Source: Verrucomicrobiota bacterium (GTDB lineage: Bacteria > Verrucomicrobiota > Verrucomicrobiia > Limisphaerales > UBA9464). Taken from it: a stretch of DNA of 8,147 bases. Under the pieces are notes generated by a model that saw nothing but the letters and a program-made list of their open reading frames with translations, was not told the DNA's origin and did not search any database. Location: assembly GCA_025354845.1 (NCBI GenBank), contig JANXMD010000335.1, forward strand, positions 1 to 8,147, given 5' to 3'. Shown here one piece after another: positions 1-5,900 of the stretch; the first letter of the stretch is position 1; the number at the start of each line of letters is the position of its first letter. The translations under genes and the position numbers were made by a program.

Positions 1-26
1 GTGAGGTGTTGCTGCGATGCTGCCGC

Positions 27-76
<50 letters not shown>

Positions 77-428
77 AACACTCAACTACAGAGTTGCCCT
101 CCCGCAAAAAGTCGAAAGCCACTCGTCACGCACTCGTGCGAGCGCACAATCAGACTGAGGTTGTTGTCGCTGCAAAACTCGGCGACGCGCGCCACATGCC
201 GTCTCGATCGCGTGGTGTTCGCTGCCGCGGACGCCAAGGGCGGCGCCGCGGGTTCCGCAATGAATCTCTTACAATTTCCCACCCTGAATCACCGCTGCGA
301 AATCACCAGCGGGGTGCGTGGACCGGAATGCGCCGACATCCTCCGCGCGTTTTTCGCCGAACGACGGGCCTCCAAACAATCCGAGGCGAACCGCAACGCC
401 AACGACGAGTCGACAGGGGATCCCGCGG
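77..428. other. Stretch without a supportable gene
   Basis: About 350 bp between the microsatellite and the end of the CBM48 gene. Open frames exist on both strands, but none shows a recognisable domain, a Shine-Dalgarno sequence or convincing codon use. The best candidate is a 58-residue frame at 260-436 on the plus strand. It runs convergently into the CBM48 stop codon and has no ribosome-binding site. There is a perfect 10-bp palindrome at 240-249 and a small 4-bp hairpin near 132-141. No tRNA, no other structured RNA and no T-run terminator was recognised. Confidence 0.6.
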
Positions 429-743
429 TCAACTGACGAGGATCATCGACACCTTCTCCCCTTGAAGATTCCGCGCCAAGCCCTGGGCGCGCGGATCGTT
501 GACCGCCTTGCCATCCACCAGGAACTGGTAGTGATGCCCCCCGTGACCCAGCGTCACCGAAAGCTGCCAGGTGCCATCGAAGCCTTTCTTCATGGGATGG
601 CTGGTGGGATTCCAATCATTGAAATCGCCGATGACGAATACCTCCCGGGCAGCCGGAGCCGCACAGTAAAACTGGATGGGCTTGACGGTGGTCTTTGCCT
701 GAAGGCGTTGATGCGGTCGAACCGGCGGCCGTTGCGTATGCAT
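429..743 (-). CDS. Stand-alone AMPK-type glycogen-binding domain protein (CBM48 family)
   Basis: A 104-residue cytoplasmic protein that is almost entirely one carbohydrate-binding module of the AMPK-beta/isoamylase N-terminal type. After a basic, probably disordered N-terminus (residues 1-20), the domain spans about 21-104. It has the hallmark GDFNDWNP at 39-46, a DGTW strand at 56-59 and YQFLVDG at 72-78 followed by NDP at 82-84. W44 matches the first sugar-stacking Trp of mammalian AMPK beta. The second Trp (after DG in AMPK) is replaced by Ala80. There is no signal peptide, membrane segment or attached enzyme domain. The frame stays open upstream to 950, but the added 69 residues are low-complexity and Arg-rich, so I chose the ATG at 743, which starts just before the domain. 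No clear Shine-Dalgarno sequence precedes it. Likely role: glycogen or alpha-glucan binding. The fold is confident and the ligand is inferred. Confidence 0.85.
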   Translation of the reverse strand: MHTQRPPVRPHQRLQAKTTVKPIQFYCAAPAAREVFVIGDFNDWNPTSHPMKKGFDGTWQLSVTLGHGGHHYQFLVDGKAVNDPRAQGLARNLQGEKVSMILVS

Positions 744-816
744 TCGAGTGAACGAGACGGAGCTGAAATCGGATTCGCGACACGAGCGCCCAAGGCGCCC
801 GCGCACGGACGGCGCT

Positions 817-835
817 AAAAAGCCCAAGAACGGGC
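817..835 (-). terminator. Possible weak rho-independent terminator
   Basis: Read on the minus strand, 835-822 can form GCCC/GGGC plus one G-T wobble pair around a TTCT loop, directly followed by five T residues (821-817). It lies about 170 bp downstream of the lipoprotein stop codon and upstream of the CBM48 gene, where the rlmN-lipoprotein transcript could end. The stem is short, so it may be fortuitous. A sister motif (T-run after GGGC, 873-856) lies just upstream but forms no good stem. Confidence 0.22.
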
Positions 836-940
836 GACGCGCAAGTGGAAGTTGGAAAAAAGCCCGAGAGAACAGCTCCAGAAGACCCGCAACCCGCACG
901 CCGCGGCGAAAACGTGCTCCCAAACCACAACGGGCTTGGT

Positions 941-982
941 GATCAGTCATCAGAAATCAGCAATCAGTAACCAGTGGTCGGT
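941..982. repeat. Degenerate tandem heptamer, consensus AATCAGT
   Basis: Six consecutive 7-bp units: GATCAGT, CATCAGA, AATCAGC, AATCAGT, AACCAGT and GGTCGGT. The first five match the consensus at 5 to 7 of 7 positions and the last at 4. The array ends about 25 bp from the stop codon of the lipoprotein gene. On the minus strand the unit reads ACTGATT. It resembles the short tandemly repeated heptanucleotide elements known between genes in several bacterial groups. Whether it is dispersed in this genome cannot be judged here. Confidence 0.7.
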
Positions 983-1007
983 GGGACATCCGGAGGGGGC
1001 AACGGTT

Positions 1008-3383
1008 TCAAGGTCCGATTACCGGCTCGAGCTGGACGCGCAGGGTGGAGAAGCCGTCGATTTCAAAATGCTCCACCTTGAGCTCCACCTCACCGGTTGC
1101 CGATTGATCAAAGGTCGCCGTGTCGGTGGTGGGGCCGTGCCATCCCCAGTTTTCCAAGACGGGACGCCCATTCACCAACACCCGCACTCCATCATCGCTC
1201 AGCGTGGTCACGCGCCATTTACCCGCGGGCAACGGAACCCGGGTTACCGCGAGGGTCCCGAAGTGATCGTTACCCGGTCCCCGTCGACGCACGTCGTCCG
1301 AGAGCCCCAACGAACGCGGACCGCCCATGCCATAGGGCAGATCCAGTGTTGAGAGCGTGGTTGAAACTGCATCTGGCCCGGTCGCCAGCGCACGCCACGC
1401 CGCGAGGTGTTCGCGCGGATCCGTGGCCGGGGTCCAGGGGAAGAAGGTCACGCGCCAATCCACCTGAAGGAACGAACCCTCAAGCACCGGCCTCCAATCC
1501 CCGGCGCCCAACTGGATGCGATAGGCATTGGGACCGGGCCGACCGCGGAGTCGAAGTCGCATCGGCGTTCCGTCCACCAACTCGGGAACGACATTGCCCG
1601 AAACCACCTGAACGTTCGGTCGGTTCGTCACTCCGAACAACTCATACTCGGGTGCCCCGGAAGCCCCACTGGCTCGGCGAAGCAGTGGCGACTCATGATC
1701 CCACGGGCCCCAATCATCCATCACGATCTGCGATCTCCCGCGCCAAGCCACCCGCGCGCCGACGGGATGCCGCGTGCCCAGAATTCGCGGCGAACGCACC
1801 GTCACGTGGGGCACCGCGCCCGTCAGGGCTGGCTCGGTTCCAGGATCCAGCAGCCGTTCCACTGCGCTGGGATGGGTGAGTCGGAGCGTGTTGTCGTGAA
1901 ACTGATTCCCAGTGACGTGCCCGCGGCCCTGATCTCGAAGCTGGAGCACCACCAGCTTTTCATCGCGTCCCAGTCGTGCAAACGGCGCCGACTCGGTGAT
2001 CTCAAACCAGTTGCTGACGATGATATTGCCGGTCACGCCACGCTCCATGCCGGACACCCCGGGGAATTTCATCAGGCCGCTCTGATTCCACCAGAGATGG
2101 ATCGCGGCCTTGTTGTTCACGAACTGATTCCCGGCAATCAACGTTCCCGCTGCGTGCTCCATATTGATGGCCCCTCGCTCCAGTCCGTAGGCCATGCCGC
2201 CGTTACCTGAGAATTCATTCCCAACAATCACCGTGTCCGAGGAATACCCGCCCCAGAAACCGCAGATGCCATTCTCCGTGAAGCGGTTTTCCACCAGTTG
2301 ATTGGCCTCCGAAAAGGTCATCTCCACTCCGTGCGCCGAGGCATAGGAAAAATCGTTTCGCCAGAAACGATTCCGATTGCAGCCCAACGGACTCAGCCGC
2401 CGCACCAGGTCCTCGGGCGGATGAATGAGATCGTCCACCTCGCTCTTTCCCGTCTCCTTCCGCAATCGCTCGCGCTCCTGGTTCATCCAGGTCTCGCCGA
2501 TCGCCTCATGACCCGCGAAGCCGAAGAGTCCATCGCCGCCGTGGGTCACCGAATTCTCAGCGAACACGTTGTCGTTGCACTGCTCGAAACACAGGATGCC
2601 CGCGGAATCCTGACCCCGGTTGTAAATGCCTTCCGAGTGTCCGCGGACGCAAAAGTCGAAGGCGTTCCGGGAAATCGTGTTTCGACTGCTGCGCCACAAC
2701 GCGAGTCCCCAGCCGGAGAGAAAGGCGCAGTCATTGTCGTACACCGCTGACTCCTCAACCCGATCCAGCACGATGCCGTTCTGACCTCGCCGAATCCGCA
2801 CGTCGTGGATCGTCACCTGGGACGAACGGTCGACGCAGAGGGCCCCACCGTACTCGTCACGCCACAGCTGTTCGTCGTTGTGATGGGGAAACAACCAATC
2901 CGCGCCATCCTCCGCCGACGGCGTGGACTTCAGGTGCTGCCGGTAATTGTCGGAATAATCGCCGCCGCTCACCACCAACCCATTCGCGTTGGAGGCCACG
3001 AACCCTTCGTGGAATCCATGCACCTGAGCCCCGACCAGGGTGACGCGCTGATGACCATTCAAGCGAATGCCAATGCCCTTTAGCTGATCCCAAGGCGTCG
3101 CCGGATCCGCGCCGCGCAATACTGAACCAGAACGGAATCGCACCGTAATTCCATCCGCACCGATGTGGATCACTCCGTTGCCGTTGGTATCGGCGATCAC
3201 CGTTCCCGGCGGGATTTCCACCCAGCACGACTGCGTGATCAGGGTGTCGTCGTGCGTTAGTTGCAGCACCGGAAGGTCGGCGCTCTTACCCAATGTCAGT
3301 GGCCCTCGGCAGGCGGAAACCAAGCCCGCAATGGCAACGAGAGAGGCGGCGCTCCAAAGGATGGAAAAAGGCGTGGTGTTCAT
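1008..3383 (-). CDS. Predicted lipoprotein with right-handed parallel beta-helix and C-terminal PA14-like domain
   Basis: A 791-residue predicted exported lipoprotein. Residues 1-25 form a hydrophobic signal ending in a lipobox (VSAC, Cys25). Residues about 60-500 carry many short repeats of the N-x-I/F-x-x-N type (for example RNTISRNAF, TVIVGNEFSGN, GTLIAGNQFVNN) typical of right-handed beta-helix proteins such as NosD and polysaccharide lyases. A charged loop interrupts them at about 297-330. A beta-rich segment at about 520-630 contains MDDWGPWDHESPLL. Residues about 635-787 resemble PA14, with a SDDGVRVLVNGRPVLENW core at 729-746. I chose the ATG at 3383 because it overlaps the rlmN stop codon as ATGA. 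This start gives an n-region without Lys or Arg, whereas a TTG at 3416 would add RR, so the start is not certain. It is probably anchored in the envelope and binds or processes polysaccharide. No catalytic residues were identified. I recognise the fold, not a named family. Confidence 0.85.
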   Translation of the reverse strand: MNTTPFSILWSAASLVAIAGLVSACRGPLTLGKSADLPVLQLTHDDTLITQSCWVEIPPGTVIADTNGNGVIHIGADGITVRFRSGSVLRGADPATPWDQLKGIGIRLNGHQRVTLVGAQVHGFHEGFVASNANGLVVSGGDYSDNYRQHLKSTPSAEDGADWLFPHHNDEQLWRDEYGGALCVDRSSQVTIHDVRIRRGQNGIVLDRVEESAVYDNDCAFLSGWGLALWRSSRNTISRNAFDFCVRGHSEGIYNRGQDSAGILCFEQCNDNVFAENSVTHGGDGLFGFAGHEAIGETWMNQERERLRKETGKSEVDDLIHPPEDLVRRLSPLGCNRNRFWRNDFSYASAHGVEMTFSEANQLVENRFTENGICGFWGGYSSDTVIVGNEFSGNGGMAYGLERGAINMEHAAGTLIAGNQFVNNKAAIHLWWNQSGLMKFPGVSGMERGVTGNIIVSNWFEITESAPFARLGRDEKLVVLQLRDQGRGHVTGNQFHDNTLRLTHPSAVERLLDPGTEPALTGAVPHVTVRSPRILGTRHPVGARVAWRGRSQIVMDDWGPWDHESPLLRRASGASGAPEYELFGVTNRPNVQVVSGNVVPELVDGTPMRLRLRGRPGPNAYRIQLGAGDWRPVLEGSFLQVDWRVTFFPWTPATDPREHLAAWRALATGPDAVSTTLSTLDLPYGMGGPRSLGLSDDVRRRGPGNDHFGTLAVTRVPLPAGKWRVTTLSDDGVRVLVNGRPVLENWGWHGPTTDTATFDQSATGEVELKVEHFEIDGFSTLRVQLEPVIGP
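3380..3383 (-). promoter_or_regulatory. ATGA stop/start overlap linking rlmN to the lipoprotein gene
   Basis: On the minus strand, A3383-T3382-G3381 is the proposed lipoprotein start codon, and T3382-G3381-A3380 is the rlmN stop codon. A 4-nt overlap of this kind usually means one transcript and reinitiation by the terminating ribosome. This fits the absence of a clear Shine-Dalgarno sequence in the preceding 20 bp. Confidence 0.55.
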
Positions 3384-4462
3384 GCTGCAATTCGTTCTGC
3401 GCGCAATTGACCACAACCGGCGGCGACGTCGATGCCACGGCGTTGACGCAAGGTGCTGGGAATGCCGGCCTCTCGCAGCACGCGTTGAAACGCCTGTGCC
3501 GCGGAACTTCCGGTTGCCGCGCCCTTGAAGGCATCGGTGGGGTTGAGGGGAATCAAGTTCACGTGGGACGGAATGCCCTGAAGCAACGCGCCCAGTCGCA
3601 CCGCGTGTTCCGCGGAATCATTGCAGCCATCAATCAGGGTCCATTCCACAAAGATGCGGTGGCCGGTCGCCACCGTGTATTTGCGGCAGGCCTCCAGCAA
3701 TTCCGCGAGTGGCCATCGTCGCCCTGCCGGAATGAGCGCTGAACGTTCCTCGTCGGTGGAGCCGTGAAGACTCACTGCCAGCGGGTACGGACAGCGTTCA
3801 CGCGCCATACGCCGGATCCCCGGAACCACGCCTACGGTGCTGATCGTGATCCGGCTCGGCCCGAGATTCACCCCGCGCCTGTCGCACAGAATCTCCAGTG
3901 CAGTCATCACCGTGTCGTAGTTGTTCAATGGTTCGCCCATTCCCATCAGGACCAGGTTGCGCAATTCGCCCTGCCCCGACGCCCGCAGCGCGGCTTGGAC
4001 ATGATGCACTTGGGCCACGATTTCAGCCGAAGTCAGATTTCGAACAAAACCCATTTGCCCCGTGGCGCAGAACACACAACCCATGGCGCAGCCTGCCTGG
4101 GTGCTCACGCAGGCCGTGTGACGGCCGGTGAATCCCATCAGCACCGTCTCCACAGTCTGCCCATCGGCGAGCCGCAGCAGGAACTTGCGGGTCAGTCCGT
4201 CTGAGCTCGCCACCTCCGAGGCCACCGAGATCACCGGCTCCTGAACCCAAGGGCGCGTCGCGAGCCAGCGTCGCAGTGGCGGCAGGGCAGCTGGTGAATC
4301 CTGGGGGCGCGGATCCAGCTCGCGATGAAGCAGTCGAAACAAAGTTCGGGCATGCGTGGGGGAGAGTCCCTCCGTCGCCATGCAACTCTCGAGCGCAGCG
4401 CACGGCATCCCGATCCACGGCATCGCCGAAGGGGTTGCGGGCAGGGAGTCGGAACCGGACAT
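3380..4462 (-). CDS. rlmN: Dual-specificity 23S rRNA/tRNA adenine-C2 methyltransferase RlmN (radical SAM)
   Basis: RlmN methylates C2 of A2503 in 23S rRNA and of A37 in some tRNAs, using a [4Fe-4S] cluster, S-adenosylmethionine and a methylated cysteine intermediate. The 360 residues match the usual family size. The radical-SAM motif CxxxCxxC is at Cys125, Cys129 and Cys132. The two mechanistic cysteines are present: Cys118 just before the cluster motif, and Cys350 in the C-terminal GCGQL. The SAM-binding MGMGEP is at 173-178, and AVSLHGSTDEER at 229-240 and NLIPLNP at 302-308 are also typical. The N-terminal helical RNA-binding part is short. Starts at M1 (4462), M14 (4423) or M28 are all possible and none has a good Shine-Dalgarno sequence. 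The gene diverges from ribBA and overlaps the following lipoprotein gene by 4 nt. All catalytic residues are present, so it should be functional. Confidence 0.96.
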   Translation of the reverse strand: MSGSDSLPATPSAMPWIGMPCAALESCMATEGLSPTHARTLFRLLHRELDPRPQDSPAALPPLRRWLATRPWVQEPVISVASEVASSDGLTRKFLLRLADGQTVETVLMGFTGRHTACVSTQAGCAMGCVFCATGQMGFVRNLTSAEIVAQVHHVQAALRASGQGELRNLVLMGMGEPLNNYDTVMTALEILCDRRGVNLGPSRITISTVGVVPGIRRMARERCPYPLAVSLHGSTDEERSALIPAGRRWPLAELLEACRKYTVATGHRIFVEWTLIDGCNDSAEHAVRLGALLQGIPSHVNLIPLNPTDAFKGAATGSSAAQAFQRVLREAGIPSTLRQRRGIDVAAGCGQLRAERIAA

Positions 4463-4551
4463 GAGATCGCGCCGAAACCTTGCCGGGAGCGAGGGACGGG
4501 TTCCCAGCGAAAAGGGCGTCGTTGGGACGAATCTGGTTTCGACTGGCGGGC

Positions 4552-5781
4552 ATGGGGCGACGGATTACCTTCCGGGCGGTGAAATCACAGCCGTTTGATG
4601 ACATTCCCTCCGTCCTCGCCGACCTGAAAAAGGGCAAGCTGGTGATCGTGGTGGACGATGCCGACCGCGAGAACGAGGGGGACCTGATCCTCGCCGCCGA
4701 GAAGGCCACGGCACAAAACATCGGATTCATGGTCCGCCACACCTCCGGCGTGATCTGCGTGCCAATGGAAGGTCCGGACCTCGACCGTCTCGATCTGCCC
4801 CTCATGACCCAGCAGAACATGGAGCGCATGCGGACGGCCTACACCATCTCCGTGGACGCGGCCAAGGGGGTCACCACCGGCATTTCCGCCGCCGATCGTG
4901 CCCGCACCATCCGCCTGCTCGGCGACCCGAAGACCCAGCGCGACGACCTGGTGCGCCCCGGCCACCTCTTTCCGCTCCGTTATCGCGAGGGCGGGGTCCT
5001 GCGTCGCGCCGGACACACCGAAGCGGCCATCGACCTCGCCCGGCTCGCCGGCCTCCGTCCCGCCGGCGTGCTGGCCGAGATCGTCAATGACGACGGCACC
5101 ATGTCGCGTCTCCCGCGCCTGCGAAAGTTTGCCAAACAGCACAAGCTCAAGATTTGCTCGATCGCCGATCTGATCGAATACCGCCGCGTCTCGGAACGCC
5201 TCGTCGAGCGGATCGAGACGATCAAGATGCCAACTGACTACGGGGACTTCGACCTGCACCTGTATCGTTCAAAGCTCGACGGCGCTCATCACCTCGCGCT
5301 GTCCAAGGGCGTGATCTCCGGCAAGGACAGCGTGCTCGTGCGCGTGCACAGCGAATGTCTCACCGGCGACGTTTTCGGCTCCCGTCGATGCGATTGCGGC
5401 CCCCAACTCCACGCCGCCATGCAGCGGATCGAGCAGGAGGGACGCGGCGTGATCCTCTACATGCGCCAGGAAGGCCGCGGCATCGGGCTGCCGGCGAAAA
5501 TTCAGGCCTACAAGCTCCAGGAAAAAGGGCTCGATACCGTGGAGGCGAATCTCAAGCTCGGGTTCCCCATGGATCTGCGCGACTACGGCGTCGGCGCCCA
5601 AATGCTTTGTGATCTCGGCTTGAAAACCATCCGACTGCTCACCAACAACCCGAAAAAGATCGTCGGCCTCCAGGGCTACGGATTGAAAGTCGTCGAGCAG
5701 CTCCCCATCCGCGTGAAGGCGAACAAGCACAACGCCCGGTACCTCGCCACCAAGCGCAAACGCATGGGCCACTTGCTCTGA
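4552..5781 (+). CDS. ribBA: Bifunctional 3,4-dihydroxy-2-butanone 4-phosphate synthase / GTP cyclohydrolase II (RibBA)
   Basis: RibBA supplies both precursors of riboflavin: the RibB half converts ribulose 5-phosphate to dihydroxybutanone phosphate plus formate, and the RibA half opens GTP. From the ATG at 4552 it is 409 residues, the normal fused length. RibB (about 13-212) has DRENEGD at 38-44, RHTSGVICVP at 62-71, TTGISAADRA at 108-117 and RAGHTEAAID at 152-161. RibA (about 213-405) has zinc-binding Cys269, Cys280 and Cys282, RQEGRGIGL at 305-313, DLRDYGVGAQML at 341-352 and LLTNNPKK at 362-369. Both active sites look complete. The frame is open to a TTG at 4480, but the extra residues do not resemble the family. 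A GTG at 4579 is another possible start. No FMN riboswitch (RFN element) is visible in the 89 bp separating it from the divergent rlmN. Confidence 0.97.
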   Translation: MGRRITFRAVKSQPFDDIPSVLADLKKGKLVIVVDDADRENEGDLILAAEKATAQNIGFMVRHTSGVICVPMEGPDLDRLDLPLMTQQNMERMRTAYTISVDAAKGVTTGISAADRARTIRLLGDPKTQRDDLVRPGHLFPLRYREGGVLRRAGHTEAAIDLARLAGLRPAGVLAEIVNDDGTMSRLPRLRKFAKQHKLKICSIADLIEYRRVSERLVERIETIKMPTDYGDFDLHLYRSKLDGAHHLALSKGVISGKDSVLVRVHSECLTGDVFGSRRCDCGPQLHAAMQRIEQEGRGVILYMRQEGRGIGLPAKIQAYKLQEKGLDTVEANLKLGFPMDLRDYGVGAQMLCDLGLKTIRLLTNNPKKIVGLQGYGLKVVEQLPIRVKANKHNARYLATKRKRMGHLL

Positions 5782-5858
5782 AGCCCACGGGGTGGCGGAA
5801 TAATTAACCGTCTTGTTTCTCCCCAAATGACCCCGGCCGGAATGGGTCGTTCGCCCTG

Positions 5859-5888
5859 TTGCCCCGGCGGGCGCGTTTCCGGTAGGGT
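5859..5888 (+). promoter_or_regulatory. Possible valS promoter (TTGCCC-18-TAGGGT)
   Basis: TTGCCC at 5859-5864 and TAGGGT at 5883-5888, separated by 18 bp, resemble -35 and -10 boxes (4/6 and 3/6 matches to the E. coli consensus). A start site about 7 bp after the -10 box would fall near 5895, leaving a leader of only about 5-6 nt before the valS ATG. That would fit the lack of a good Shine-Dalgarno sequence. The match is imperfect and the surrounding DNA is GC-rich. Confidence 0.35.
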
Positions 5889-5900
5889 CGGCGGACGTAC

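Larger units (their letters stand above)
744..1007. other. Intergenic region between the CBM48 gene and the beta-helix gene
   Basis: This 264-bp gap lies downstream of the lipoprotein gene and upstream of the CBM48 gene on the minus strand. It contains the tandem heptamer at 941-982, a terminator-like hairpin at 817-835 and a second, similar A-rich/GCCC motif at 856-873. A short inverted repeat (GCGCC-CAA-GGCGC) lies near 786-798. A Lys/Arg-rich 64-residue frame (748-942, plus strand) and the upstream extension of the CBM48 frame both cross it. Neither looks like a real protein. No convincing sigma70-like promoter for the CBM48 gene was found. Confidence 0.6.

Noticed and set aside
260..436. 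58-residue plus-strand frame starting with ATG
   Set aside because: No Shine-Dalgarno sequence and no recognised domain, and it overlaps the CBM48 stop codon convergently. It is possible but unsupported.
748..942. Lys/Arg-rich 64-residue plus-strand frame resembling a histone-like tail
   Set aside because: It lies opposite the 5' extension of the CBM48 frame, has no ribosome-binding site, and its composition is what GC-rich DNA gives in this frame. No conserved motif was seen.
744..950. Extension of the CBM48 protein to an upstream ATG at 950
   Set aside because: The added 69 residues are Arg-rich and unlike a signal peptide or the family N-terminus, and they run through the terminator-like motif and into the heptamer array.
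1097..2210. Long plus-strand frames (260 and 267 residues) opposite the lipoprotein gene
   Set aside because: They are antisense shadows of a strongly supported gene, with Pro/Arg/His-rich low-complexity translations.
4480..4551. TTG start for ribBA at 4480
   Set aside because: The extra 24 residues do not resemble RibB N-termini, and this start would leave only 17 bp to the divergent rlmN start.
4463..4551. FMN riboswitch upstream of ribBA
   Set aside because: None of the conserved RFN-element sequence blocks are present, and the 89-bp gap is too short for the full element plus expression platform.
4023..4829. 268-residue minus-strand frame overlapping rlmN and ribBA
   Set aside because: It is out of frame with rlmN and antisense to ribBA, low in complexity and rich in Arg and Pro. 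Both overlapped genes have clear conserved domains.
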